DNA of 9,028 nt from Frankiaceae bacterium. GTDB taxonomy: Bacteria > Actinomycetota > Actinomycetes > Frankiales > Frankiaceae. The stretch is from positions 1 through 9,028 of the forward strand of contig JAVEDQ010000450.1 in assembly GCA_030840885.1 (NCBI GenBank), in the 5' to 3' direction. Shown piece after piece: positions 1-6,937 of this stretch; the first letter of the stretch is position 1, and the number at the start of each line of letters is the position of its first letter. The notes under the pieces were generated by a model. The model had not been told where the DNA came from. It searched no databases and saw nothing but the letters and a program-made list of their open reading frames with translations. The position numbers and the translations under genes were made by a program.

Positions 1-209
1 GCGATGGTCGTCTTGCCGGCCCCCGGCGGCCCGACCAGCATCACCGACTGCGTCGCGCCCTGTTCGGCGAGGCGTCGCAGCGGACCGCCTTCACCCAGCA
101 GCGCACGCTGCCCGATCACCTCGTCGACGCTGCGCGGACGGAGCCGAGCCGCCAGCGGTGCCCCCGACGCGGCGTCGTGCAGGCCCTCGCCCTCGTCGAA
201 CAACGTCAC
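1..209 (-). CDS. rarA: Replication-associated recombination protein A (RarA/MgsA), N-terminal part
   Basis: This is the first 69 codons of a AAA+ ATPase running off the left edge. RarA acts at stalled or collapsed replication forks and belongs to the clamp-loader/RuvB-like group. Seen in the sequence: an N-terminus reading VTLFDEGEG, then the RarA-type segment [16 protein letters not shown] (about residues 19-34), and a Walker A loop GPPGAGKT at residues 60-67. Sensor and C-terminal tetramerisation regions lie outside the window. There is no ATG; I chose GTG at 209 because the family signature begins just after it and a TATCGT box sits exactly 6 nt upstream, which suggests a leaderless transcript. 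It is divergent from the hydrolase gene at 302. RuvB and other clamp-loader-like ATPases are the alternatives, but the [14 protein letters not shown] context fits RarA best. Confidence 0.88.
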   Translation of the reverse strand, partial: MTLFDEGEGLHDAASGAPLAARLRPRSVDEVIGQRALLGEGGPLRRLAEQGATQSVMLVGPPGAGKTTI

Positions 210-215
210 GCTGGA

Positions 216-221
216 ACGATA
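216..221 (-). promoter_or_regulatory. Putative -10 box of leaderless rarA (TATCGT)
   Basis: On the minus strand TATCGT fits the TANNNT pattern and is separated by 6 nt (TCCAGC) from the GTG at 209. Transcription would then start on, or within a base of, the start codon. No purine-rich ribosome binding site precedes the GTG. The element is inferred from position and pattern only. Confidence 0.4.
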
Positions 222-288
222 TGGCTGCCGGCGACGATAAGGCTGCGGGGACGGTACGGCGGCAACCCGGAAAGCCGCTGCTGCTGCG

Positions 289-294
289 TAGCGT
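289..294 (+). promoter_or_regulatory. Putative -10 box of the hydrolase-P450 transcript (TAGCGT)
   Basis: TAGCGT (TANNNT pattern) ends 7 nt before the ATG at 302, placing the expected transcription start at or one base before the start codon. No Shine-Dalgarno sequence is visible there (TCCGGGC). No clear -35 hexamer is seen. This supports the 302 start over the in-frame upstream ATGs at 158 and 221. Confidence 0.38.
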
Positions 295-301
295 TCCGGG
301 C

Positions 302-1075
302 ATGCCTCAGGACACCCTCCGTCGGGACACCGTCGACCTACCGACCCCGGACGGGCCCGCCGACGCCTACTTCACCCGTCCCGCCGACGGCGGGCCGCAC
401 CCCGCCGTCCTCATCTTCATGGACGCCATCGGCGTGCGTCCCCGGTTGGAGGAGATGGCTGACCGCATCGCGGCGCAGGGTTACGCCGTTCTCGTCCCGA
501 ACGTCTTCTTCCGCGCCGGGCGCGCCCCGGTGGTGCCGGACCTGGTCAACCGACTGCAGTCCGAGGAGCGCGCGTCCGTCATGGGTGAGCTGCGGCCGCT
601 GATGCAGGCGCTGACCCCGGAGCGCCTCGCCCAGGACACCACCGCCTATCTGGACTTCCTGGACGCCCAGTCGGATGTCGCCGCCGGACCGATCGCGACG
701 ACGGGCTACTGCATGGGCGGCGCGATGTCGCTGCGGGCAGCGGCGCAGTACCCCGACCGGGTCGTCGCGGCGGCGAGCTTCCACGGCGGCAACCTCGCAC
801 CCGACGACCCGGCCGGCGCGCACCAGGGCGCGTCCCGCATCCGTGCCGAGGTCTACGCGGCGCACGCCGACAACGACGCCTCGATGCCGCCCGAGCAGGT
901 TGCACGCCTCGAGCAGGCGCTGGACGAGGCCGGGGTGACCTACACTTCCGAGGTCTACACCGGGGCTTCGCACGGGTTCACGATGAGCGACATGGCCGTG
1001 TACGACACTGCTGCCGAGCAGCGTCATTGGGATGCCTTCCTCGGTCTGCTGGCTCGGAAGCTGCCGACCGGATGA
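302..1075 (+). CDS. Dienelactone hydrolase family protein (alpha/beta hydrolase)
   Basis: A 257-residue cytoplasmic alpha/beta hydrolase of the dienelactone hydrolase (DLH, carboxymethylenebutenolidase-like) family. Visible catalytic elements are the nucleophile cysteine in GYCMGG (Cys137), the acid in HADNDASMP (most likely Asp192) and the histidine in ASHGFTM (His224), so the Cys-Asp-His triad of true DLH enzymes is complete. Length fits the family (about 230-260 residues). Classical DLH opens dienelactone in chloroaromatic breakdown, but most genomic homologues have unknown substrates and nothing here fixes one. The frame stays open upstream to ATG 158; I prefer ATG 302 because family homology begins at the following residues ([16 protein letters not shown]) and a TANNNT box lies 7 nt upstream. 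The P450 gene follows after 22 nt on the same strand, so the two are probably co-transcribed. Confidence 0.88.
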   Translation: MPQDTLRRDTVDLPTPDGPADAYFTRPADGGPHPAVLIFMDAIGVRPRLEEMADRIAAQGYAVLVPNVFFRAGRAPVVPDLVNRLQSEERASVMGELRPLMQALTPERLAQDTTAYLDFLDAQSDVAAGPIATTGYCMGGAMSLRAAAQYPDRVVAAASFHGGNLAPDDPAGAHQGASRIRAEVYAAHADNDASMPPEQVARLEQALDEAGVTYTSEVYTGASHGFTMSDMAVYDTAAEQRHWDAFLGLLARKLPTG

Positions 1076-1097
1076 CCGACCGGTGCATGCTGAGCCG

Positions 1098-2321
1098 ATG
1101 ACCCCGATCGTCCGCGACCCCCGCGTCGACGTCCTGCTCGCGGAGCTCGCCTCCCCGGTCGGCCGGGACGATCCCTACCCCCGCTACCGCGAGATCCGTG
1201 AGCTGGCGCCGCTGGCGCGGGCCGAGGACGGCGCCGTCGTGCTCACCCGGTACGCCGACGGCCACGCGCTGTTGCGTCATCCCGATTTCGCGCACGGCAC
1301 GGCCGCGATCGCCGCCACCATCGACGCCGACGACCAGCCGGCGCTCGCCGCCCTCGGCACCAGCATGCTGTTGCAGGACCCGCCGGTGCACACCCGGTTG
1401 CGCCGCGCCATCAGCTCGGCCTTCACGGCCCGCCGGGTCGCCTCGCTGCGGCCTGCGGTGGAACGGCTGACGGCCGACTGCCTCGACGCCATGCCCTCCC
1501 ACGGCAACTTCGTCGACAACTTCGCCTTCCCGCTGCCCATCGGCGTGATCGGTGAACTGCTGGGCATCCCGCCGGAGGATCGGCGCCAGTTCCAGACCCT
1601 GGTGCGGGACTGGACGCTCATCCTCGACGCCTTCACCCCCGACGTCCTCGACCGAGCCAACGGCGCGGCCACCGAAGTGCGCACCTACCTGGCCGAGCTC
1701 GCCGACGAACGCCGACGGCTCCCTGCCGACGACCTGATGAGCGCGCTCGTCGGCCTGGACGGCGAGGCGGGCCTCAGCCCCGCTGACAAGCTCAGTGACG
1801 ACGAACTGCTGACGATGGCGGGGCTGCTGTTCAGCGCCGGCTTCGAGACGACGACGCATCTGCTCGGCAACAGCGTCGTCGCGCTGGACCGCAATCCGGA
1901 GCAGCGCGAGCTGTTCGTCGGGCAGCCGGAACGCATCGCGGAGATGACCGAGGAGCTGCTCCGCTTCGACTCCCCCGTGCAGCTGACCGGCCGCAACGCG
2001 ATGGCCGACACCGAGCTCGCCGGATGTCCGATCGCAGCGGGCACTCGCGTCATCGCCTATCTCGGGGCAGGCAACCACGACCCGGCCCGCTTCGACGACC
2101 CCGACCGACTCGACCTGACCCGCACCGGCGTCGCGCCGCTGTCGTTCGGCGGCGGCATCCACTTCTGCCTCGGCGCGCCCCTCGCGCGACTCGAAGCGCA
2201 GATCGCCCTGCCCGCGCTCTACGCCCGCTACCCCGATCTCACCGTGGACGGGCCGCTCGAGCGCCGCAACAGCCTGACGCTGCGCGGTTACCTCGACATC
2301 CCGGTGACCACCACCTCCTGA
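1098..2321 (+). CDS. Cytochrome P450 (soluble bacterial type)
   Basis: A complete soluble P450 monooxygenase of 407 residues, normal for bacterial class I enzymes that take electrons from a ferredoxin and its reductase. Seen: a C-helix HTRLRR segment (about residues 98-103), the I-helix oxygen-activation motif AGFETT (247-252), the K-helix ExxR as ELLR (286-289), and the heme loop FGGGIHFCLG with the thiolate ligand Cys357. There is no signal peptide or membrane anchor, so it is cytosolic. The third I-helix motif residue is Phe rather than the commoner His, an accepted variation. Start: ATG 1098, or in-frame GTG 1083; neither has a strong ribosome binding site. It follows the hydrolase by 22 nt, with no ferredoxin gene nearby. 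The substrate and CYP family cannot be decided here. Confidence 0.93.
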   Translation: MTPIVRDPRVDVLLAELASPVGRDDPYPRYREIRELAPLARAEDGAVVLTRYADGHALLRHPDFAHGTAAIAATIDADDQPALAALGTSMLLQDPPVHTRLRRAISSAFTARRVASLRPAVERLTADCLDAMPSHGNFVDNFAFPLPIGVIGELLGIPPEDRRQFQTLVRDWTLILDAFTPDVLDRANGAATEVRTYLAELADERRRLPADDLMSALVGLDGEAGLSPADKLSDDELLTMAGLLFSAGFETTTHLLGNSVVALDRNPEQRELFVGQPERIAEMTEELLRFDSPVQLTGRNAMADTELAGCPIAAGTRVIAYLGAGNHDPARFDDPDRLDLTRTGVAPLSFGGGIHFCLGAPLARLEAQIALPALYARYPDLTVDGPLERRNSLTLRGYLDIPVTTTS

Positions 2322-2327
2322 ACGAGC

Positions 2328-2378
2328 CGTGGAGATCTTGTGCGGCTGACCTGGTGGTTCACCTGCAAGATCTCCACG
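2328..2378. terminator. Bidirectional terminator-like inverted repeat between convergent genes
   Basis: Perfect 13-bp arms, CGTGGAGATCTTG (2328-2340) and CAAGATCTCCACG (2366-2378), enclose a 25-nt loop that itself can form a small GGTG/CACC hairpin (2353-2363). It begins 6 nt after the P450 stop codon and ends 18 nt from the stop codon of the convergent synthetase, which is where a shared terminator would sit. It lacks a long T run, as is usual in high-GC actinobacteria. It could also be a copy of a dispersed palindromic repeat. Confidence 0.7.
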
Positions 2379-2396
2379 ACTCGACGGAGTGCGGGG

Positions 2397-4043
2397 CTAC
2401 TTCAGCTTCGACTCGAGCTCGACTACCTCGAGCTCGCCCTCGGCGTATCGCGCGCGGATGACCTTCTTGTCGAACTTGCCGACCGAGGTCTTCGGCACCG
2501 ACTCGATGAACGCCCACCGCTCCGGGAGCTGCCACTTCGCGACCGAGCTACCGAGGAACTCGCGCAGCTCGTCGGCGGTCACGGTCGCGCCCTGCCGGAC
2601 GACGACGCTCGCCAGCGGCCGCTCGGACCACCGCTCGTCGGGAACCGCGACGACCGCGGCCTCCATCACGTCGGGGTGCCCCATCAGCGCGTTCTCGAGG
2701 TCGACCGAGGAGATCCACTCGCCACCGGACTTGATGACGTCCTTGGATCGGTCGCTGATCTGCATGAACCCCTTGGCGTCGAGGAACCCGACGTCACCGG
2801 TGCGCAGCCAGCCGTCGTCGGAGAACTTCGACGGGTCGTCACCCTGGTAGTACGACGCCGTCACCCACGGGCCCCGGACCTCGAACTCGCCGACCGCCTG
2901 ACCGTCGTTGGGCTGGATGACCCCGTCCTCGCTGACGACGCGGCACTCGACGGCCGGGAAGATCCGGCCGGTCTTGGAGCGCCAGTTCCAGTCGTCGAGG
3001 GCGGCGTCGGCCGGCGGGTGGGCGATGGCGGCGAGCGGTGAGGTCTCGGTCATCCCCCACGCCTGGATCAGCGTGATGTTGTGCCGCTCGTGCCAGGCCT
3101 TCATCAGCGACAGCGGTACGGCGGCACCGCCGCAGACGACGGTGCGGAGGCTGGAGACGTCGGTCTTGTGCTCGTCGACGTAGCGGAGCAGGTCGTTGAA
3201 CACCGTCGGGACGGCGGCGGAGAAGGTCGGCTTCTCCTGCTCGATGAGCTTCGCGAGCGGCTCGGCCTGCAGGAAGCGGTCGGGCATCAGCAGGTCGGCA
3301 CCGGCGAGCCAGCCCTGGAACGGCATGCCCCAGCCGCTGGCGTGGAACATCGGGACGATCGCGAGCAGCCGGTCGCGGTCGGAGATGCCGAACGCCGAGC
3401 CCATGCAGCCGGCCATCGCGTGCAGGAACAGCGAGCGGTGGCTGTAGACGACACCCTTCGGGTTGCCGGTGGTGCCGCTCGTGTAACACATCGAGGCGCC
3501 GCTGCGCTCGTCGAGCTTGTCGTCCCAGGCGAAGGTCGGCTCCTCGGCGTCGACCACCTCGTGGAAGTCGTGGATCTGCGCCGATCCGCCGGCGAGCTGC
3601 TCGCGGACGTCGGCGTCGCCGCCGACGACGAGCACGTGCTCGACGGTCTTCATCTCCTGCAGCACCTTGGCCAGCACCGGGACGATCGAGGCGTCGCAGA
3701 TGAGGACCTTGTCCTCGGCGTGGTTCGCCGTGTACGCCAGCTGCTCCGGGAACAGCCGGATGTTCAAGGTGTGCAGCACGGAGCCCGACGCGGGGATGCC
3801 GAGATAGGCCGCGAGGTGCTCGGCGTTGTTCCACTGGAAGGTGCCGGCGCGCTCGCCCGGACCCACGCCCAGCCGGCGCAGGGCGTTGGCCAGCCGCGCC
3901 GCCGTCTCGCCGACCTCGGCGTAGGTGGAGGTGCGACCGCTCTCGCCGAGCCAGGTGACGACCTTGCTGTCGGCGTAGGTGTCGAGCCCGTGGCGCAGCA
4001 ACATGGCCATGCTCAGCGGGGTGTCCTGCATCGTGCTCTGCAT
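2397..4043 (-). CDS. Long/medium-chain fatty-acyl-CoA synthetase (AMP-forming, FadD-like)
   Basis: A 548-residue ANL-superfamily ligase that activates a fatty acid with ATP and CoA, through an acyl-adenylate, to acyl-CoA for beta-oxidation or lipid synthesis. Motifs in order: the ATP-binding loop [11 protein letters not shown] (residues 187-197), AWGMTE (328-333), the RTGD hinge-region motif (414-417), [13 protein letters not shown] (431-443), and the C-terminal catalytic lysine in KTSVGK (Lys523). All are intact. The open frame extends to 4184, but I chose ATG 4043: GGAGAG lies directly upstream, and MQSTMQD is an N-terminus I recall from mycobacterial FadD ligases. Its 3' end converges on the P450 and shares the palindromic terminator; its 5' end diverges from the YCII-ECF operon. 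Chain-length preference cannot be read from the sequence. The frames opposite it are open for long stretches but are codon-bias shadows. Confidence 0.93.
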   Translation of the reverse strand: MQSTMQDTPLSMAMLLRHGLDTYADSKVVTWLGESGRTSTYAEVGETAARLANALRRLGVGPGERAGTFQWNNAEHLAAYLGIPASGSVLHTLNIRLFPEQLAYTANHAEDKVLICDASIVPVLAKVLQEMKTVEHVLVVGGDADVREQLAGGSAQIHDFHEVVDAEEPTFAWDDKLDERSGASMCYTSGTTGNPKGVVYSHRSLFLHAMAGCMGSAFGISDRDRLLAIVPMFHASGWGMPFQGWLAGADLLMPDRFLQAEPLAKLIEQEKPTFSAAVPTVFNDLLRYVDEHKTDVSSLRTVVCGGAAVPLSLMKAWHERHNITLIQAWGMTETSPLAAIAHPPADAALDDWNWRSKTGRIFPAVECRVVSEDGVIQPNDGQAVGEFEVRGPWVTASYYQGDDPSKFSDDGWLRTGDVGFLDAKGFMQISDRSKDVIKSGGEWISSVDLENALMGHPDVMEAAVVAVPDERWSERPLASVVVRQGATVTADELREFLGSSVAKWQLPERWAFIESVPKTSVGKFDKKVIRARYAEGELEVVELESKLK

Positions 4044-4273
4044 CAGCTCTCCGAACAGTTGGATCTTCGCTGATAGGTGTCCTACCCACCGTGTGGTCTG
4101 GGTCACCTGACGTGCCGTCTCTCCTGCACGACGATGCAGAGCTGGTGCCGGTTCCCGCGCCCGCCAGGCAGATTCTTTGTCCACGGGTGTCCTCGGAGCG
4201 TGATGCTGTTCGTCTCCCCAGCATCAGCAACACCGTGCGAGCCCCGCCGGGGCCCGCGAACCCAGGAGGAACC
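4044..4273. promoter_or_regulatory. Divergent promoter region between the acyl-CoA synthetase and the YCII-ECF operon
   Basis: 230 nt without a gene of its own. Toward the synthetase there is the ribosome binding site GGAGAG, a weak GTGACC-N16-TAGGAC promoter-like pair on the minus strand, and a 20-bp dyad (ACCCA at 4084-4088, TGGGT at 4099-4103) that could be a repressor site. Toward the YCII gene there is a TGTCCT-N17-CGTC element (4188-4214), a GCCCC-GCC-GGGGC hairpin (4241-4253) and the strong ribosome binding site AGGAGGA (4264-4270). Reading the YCII frame upstream of its ATG stays open but shows nothing conserved. Confidence 0.5.
4188..4214 (+). promoter_or_regulatory. Candidate ECF sigma-factor promoter (TGTCCT-N17-CGTC)
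   Basis: TGTCCT at 4188-4193 and CGTC at 4211-4214, separated by 17 nt, resemble the bipartite TGTC...CGTC promoters that I recall being reported for ECF41/ECF42-type sigma factors. It lies about 60 nt before the YCII start codon, leaving room for a leader of about 50 nt. Such a site would make the operon, which encodes an ECF42-type sigma factor, self-activated. Short elements like this occur by chance, so the evidence is position plus context. Confidence 0.38.
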
Positions 4274-4636
4274 ATGCCGCAGTACGCCGCACTCATTTAC
4301 GTCGAGGACCTGGACCGGACGACCGACCGCCAGTCCGAGGAGACGAAGCTCTACGCCGAGTTCGGGGCCGAGAACGCCGCCGCCATCCGCGGCGGTGCCG
4401 CGCTCTACCCGACCTCGACGGCGACCACCGTGCGGGTCCGCGGTGGCCGCGGCGGTGACGTCGTCACCAGCGACGGCCCCTACGCCGAGACCAAGGAGGT
4501 GCTCGGTGGCTTCTTCCTGCTGGAGGCCGCCGACCTCGACGAGGCGACCGCCCTGGCGGCACGCATCCCCGGCGCCTGGGGCCCGGGCGGCGTCGAGCTG
4601 CGCCCGGTCATCCCGATGCACACCAGCAACGCCTGA
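4274..4636 (+). CDS. YCII-related (DGPF-domain) protein
   Basis: A small cytoplasmic protein of 120 residues with the dimeric ferredoxin-like YCII/DGPF fold. The diagnostic stretch is SDGPYAETKEVLGGFFLLE (about residues 66-84), a DGPY variant of the DGPF signature, after the N-terminal strand QYAALIYVED. Biochemical function is not established for this family; its members are encoded beside ECF42-group sigma factors, as here. The start at ATG 4274 has a strong AGGAGGA ribosome binding site 3 nt upstream. The stop lies 8 nt before the sigma-factor start, so translation is probably coupled. I infer that it belongs to the regulon or signalling unit of the sigma factor, possibly as an enzyme or sensor partner, but no direct role can be shown. 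Confidence 0.9.
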   Translation: MPQYAALIYVEDLDRTTDRQSEETKLYAEFGAENAAAIRGGAALYPTSTATTVRVRGGRGGDVVTSDGPYAETKEVLGGFFLLEAADLDEATALAARIPGAWGPGGVELRPVIPMHTSNA

Positions 4637-4644
4637 CCGAGCGG

Positions 4645-5868
4645 ATGCAGGAGGTATCGGCGCAGCTCGCCGAGGTGGTGCGGATCGAGGGCGGCCGTGT
4701 GGTGGCCGTCCTGACCCGCACCCTCGGTGACCTCACCCTCGCCGAGGACGCCGTGCAGGAAGCCGTCCTGACGGCCCTGCAGACCTGGCCCCGCAGCGGG
4801 CTCCCGGACGCGCCCCGGGCCTGGCTGCTGACGGTCGCCCGCCGCAAGGCACTCGACGTCCTCCGTCGCGAACAGAACCGCACGAGCAAGGAGGAGGCGG
4901 CGATGGGCCTGGCCGAGCAGCTGCGCGACGACGGTCCGCCGGAGCCGAGCGCCGTCGACGACGACCTGCTCCGCCTCGTCTTCACCTGCTGCCATCCGGC
5001 GCTCGGGTTCGAGGCGCGGGTCGCCCTCACGCTGCGGACCGTCTGCGGGCTCTCCGTCCCTGACATCGCGCGGGTGCTCATGGCGAGCGAGGACGCCGTC
5101 GCGAAGCGGCTGGTCCGGACGCGGCAGAAGATCGCTCGAGCCGGCATCCCCTACCGCGTACCGCCGGACGCGGAGCTGCCCGCCCGGCTGACCGCGGTGG
5201 CTGCCGTCGTGCATCTGGTGTTCACGGCGGGCTATGCCGGCGCCCCAGGATCCGAGCTCGTGCGGGTCGACCTGTGCGCCGAGGCAATCCGGCTCGCCCG
5301 GCTCCTGGCGGACCTGATGCCCGGCGAGGCGACGCTGCTCGGGCTGCTGGCACTGATGCTTTTGACCGCCGCCCGGCGGGATGCCCGGCTCGACGCCGAC
5401 GGGGAGCTCGTCCTGCTGGCCGACCAGGACCGCTCCCGCTGGCACTCCGACGAGATCGCCGAAGGACTCGCGCTGCTCGACGAGAGCCTCCGCCGCTCCG
5501 ACGGCCTCGCCGATCGCTACCAGCTGGAGGCGGCTGTCGCCGCCGCCCACGTGGCGCCCGGCGGCACGGATTGGCACGAGGTGCTGCGCCTCTACGGGCT
5601 GCTCGCCGAGGTCGCGCCGTCGCCTGCGGTCGACGTCAACCGCGCCGTGGCCGTTGGTGAGGTGCACGGACCCGAGGCCGGTCTGGCACTGCTCGACACG
5701 CTTCCGCCCATGCCGCCACTCGGCCTCCACGTCGCCCGGGCCGACATGCTGCGCCGGCTCGGCCGGACCGACGACGCCGTGGCCGCCTACCGGGCGGCGC
5801 TCGCGAGTGCGCCGTCGGCTCCCGAGGTCCGCTTCCTGCAGGGGCGGGTGGCCGCTCTGATCGGCTGA
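4645..5868 (+). CDS. ECF42-type RNA polymerase sigma factor with C-terminal extension
   Basis: A 407-residue sigma factor, twice the size of a standard ECF (about 180-200). Region 2 covers about residues 14-78 (AEDAVQEAVLTALQTWP, then RAWLLTVARRKALDVLRR). Region 4 covers about 110-165 (FTCCHPALGFEARVALTLR, then a helix-turn-helix PDIARVLMASEDAVAKRL). The extension has the group's conserved LVFTAGYAG, LVRVDLCAEAIRLARLL and DGELVLLADQDRSRW segments, then a TPR-like helical repeat region (about 326-400, VDVNRAVAVGEVHGPEAGLAL). In the ECF42 group this extension, rather than a separate anti-sigma factor, is thought to set activity; no anti-sigma gene is present here. The start is ATG 4645, 8 nt after the YCII stop, without a clear ribosome binding site, consistent with translational coupling. 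Target genes and signal are unknown. Confidence 0.93.
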   Translation: MQEVSAQLAEVVRIEGGRVVAVLTRTLGDLTLAEDAVQEAVLTALQTWPRSGLPDAPRAWLLTVARRKALDVLRREQNRTSKEEAAMGLAEQLRDDGPPEPSAVDDDLLRLVFTCCHPALGFEARVALTLRTVCGLSVPDIARVLMASEDAVAKRLVRTRQKIARAGIPYRVPPDAELPARLTAVAAVVHLVFTAGYAGAPGSELVRVDLCAEAIRLARLLADLMPGEATLLGLLALMLLTAARRDARLDADGELVLLADQDRSRWHSDEIAEGLALLDESLRRSDGLADRYQLEAAVAAAHVAPGGTDWHEVLRLYGLLAEVAPSPAVDVNRAVAVGEVHGPEAGLALLDTLPPMPPLGLHVARADMLRRLGRTDDAVAAYRAALASAPSAPEVRFLQGRVAALIG

Positions 5869-5900
5869 AGCCAAATCGCCCGCTGACGCACGATGGAGGA

Positions 5901-6647
5901 ATGACGCACGTCGCGCAACTGCGCATCGCGCCGGTGAAGGGTCTCGCCACGCTCTCGCTCGACGAGATCACGCTCGGTCCGGACGGCGTCGCCGAGGACC
6001 GGCGGATCCTGCTGCTCGACGCGGAGGGCTTGGTCATCACCGTCCGCCAGCGGCCCGACTTCGTGCGCCTGACGCCGGCGCTCGACCTGGCCGCCGGTCG
6101 ACTGACGGTGACCTTCCCCGACTCCTCCACCGCGTGCTCATCCCTCGCCGACGCCTCGGAACCCGCCAGCACAACCCTGTTTCGCCGCGAGCGCCACGGC
6201 CGACTGCTTCCCGGCGACGTCGCCGACGCGCTGACCGCTTTCAGCGGTCAGCCGGTCCGCGTCCTGGTCACCGACGGCCCCGGGATCGGCCCGGACGAGG
6301 GGCCGGTCTCGGTCGTCAGCCGCGCGTCGATCCGCGAGGTCGAGACCCCGGACGACGACGCGAACCGCTACCGCATGCTGCTGACGGTCGACGGCTGCGA
6401 CGCCCACGCCGAGGAAACATGGGCGGGCCGGCAGGTCAAGATCGGTGACGCCGTCATCGACATCTCGCACCCGTTGGGTCGCTGCTTGGTCATCGAGCAC
6501 GACCCGGAGACCGGCGAACGCGACTGGGGCGGCCTGAGGACGCTGGCCGTCCGCCGCGGCCGCGACAAGCTCACGCTCGGGGCGATCGCCTTCGTCGCCG
6601 AACCCGGTCGCATCCGGGTTGGCGACGAGGTCCTACCGCTGGGCTGA
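5901..6647 (+). CDS. MOSC domain-containing protein (MOSC_N plus MOSC)
   Basis: A 248-residue protein with an N-terminal MOSC beta-barrel domain (residues 1 to about 100, with RIAPVKGL near the start) and a C-terminal MOSC domain (about 105-245). MOSC proteins bind or transfer sulfur on the molybdenum cofactor and include YcbX/mARC-like reductases of N-hydroxylated compounds. Seen: VSVVSRASI (136-144), RYRMLLTVDG (156-165) followed by AEETW (170-174), and the cysteine motif GRCLVIEHDPETG (193-205) with Cys195 in the expected place. There is no ferredoxin domain as in full YcbX. The start is ATG 5901, with GGAGGA immediately upstream, unusually close. It follows the sigma factor after 32 nt on the same strand and may be in the same operon. 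Residues about 75-105 are poorly conserved in appearance. Confidence 0.87.
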   Translation: MTHVAQLRIAPVKGLATLSLDEITLGPDGVAEDRRILLLDAEGLVITVRQRPDFVRLTPALDLAAGRLTVTFPDSSTACSSLADASEPASTTLFRRERHGRLLPGDVADALTAFSGQPVRVLVTDGPGIGPDEGPVSVVSRASIREVETPDDDANRYRMLLTVDGCDAHAEETWAGRQVKIGDAVIDISHPLGRCLVIEHDPETGERDWGGLRTLAVRRGRDKLTLGAIAFVAEPGRIRVGDEVLPLG

Positions 6648-6691
6648 TCAGGCGAACGCGCATAGCTCTGGAACCACGTTGATTTTCGTCT

Positions 6692-6697
6692 TACGAT
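6692..6697 (+). promoter_or_regulatory. Putative -10 box of the RHH gene (TACGAT)
   Basis: TACGAT (TANNNT) lies in a locally AT-rich stretch (6679-6700) unlike the surrounding DNA. It is 6 nt upstream of GTG 6704, so transcription would begin on that codon. If so, the ATG at 6698 would lie upstream of the transcript start and could not be used. No ribosome binding site precedes any of the candidate starts. Confidence 0.4.
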
Positions 6698-6703
6698 ATG
6701 TGG

Positions 6704-6937
6704 GTGGTGAGCGAGAAGCAGCTCCAGCAGTGGGCCGACGAGGCCGAAGCGGGGTACGACGTCGCCGTCCTCGAGCGTCGGGGGCGCGGTCGCCCCAGGC
6801 GTGGGGCTGAACCGATGCAGGTCGTGGCCGTCCGGCTGACTGCCAAGGAGCTTGACGCTCTCGACGGTGCAGCAGCCAGGAAGGACATGAGCAGGTCCGA
6901 GGCGATCCGAGCGGCGCTGGCTCACTTCGCTGCGTGA
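6704..6937 (+). CDS. Ribbon-helix-helix (CopG-family) antitoxin-like DNA-binding protein
   Basis: A 77-residue protein. The N-terminal half, SEKQLQQWADEAEAGYDV, is a helical segment followed by a very basic linker RRGRGRPRR. The C-terminal half is a ribbon-helix-helix fold: strand MQVVAVRLT, helix A AKELDALDGAAARK, turn, then helix B SRSEAIRAALAHF. Such proteins bind DNA as dimers through the strand and, when paired with a small toxin, repress their own operon and neutralise the toxin. The partner gene overlaps the stop codon by GTGA (6934) but is broken. I chose GTG 6704 because TACGAT lies 6 nt upstream (leaderless); ATG 6698 and GTG 6707 are in-frame alternatives. With the toxin lost it may be an orphan repressor. 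The RHH fold is clear; the antitoxin role is inferred from the neighbour. Confidence 0.8.
   Translation: MVSEKQLQQWADEAEAGYDVAVLERRGRGRPRRGAEPMQVVAVRLTAKELDALDGAAARKDMSRSEAIRAALAHFAA

Noticed and set aside
158..301. N-terminal extension of the hydrolase to ATG 158 or ATG 221
   Set aside because: The extra residues are basic and non-conserved, the 158 start would overlap the rarA coding region, and a TANNNT box places transcription at the 302 start.
978..2162. 394-codon minus-strand frame opposite the P450
   Set aside because: Antisense shadow produced by GC-rich codon bias; its product is low-complexity, and the plus strand carries intact P450 motifs.
3081..4073. 330-codon plus-strand frame opposite the synthetase
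   Set aside because: Antisense shadow; repetitive Val/Leu/Arg/Glu composition with no domain.
4091..4273. Upstream extension of the YCII gene
   Set aside because: A strong AGGAGGA site sits right before ATG 4274, where the family homology begins; the extension is low-complexity.
2839..4296. Long minus-strand open frame of 485 codons over the acyl-CoA synthetase
   Set aside because: It is a shifted frame of the same strand as the synthetase; its product is Arg/Ala/Gly-rich with no motifs, whereas the overlapping synthetase frame has every ANL motif.
4480..5874. 464-codon minus-strand frame opposite the sigma factor
   Set aside because: Antisense shadow; the plus-strand frame has sigma regions 2 and 4 and the conserved extension.
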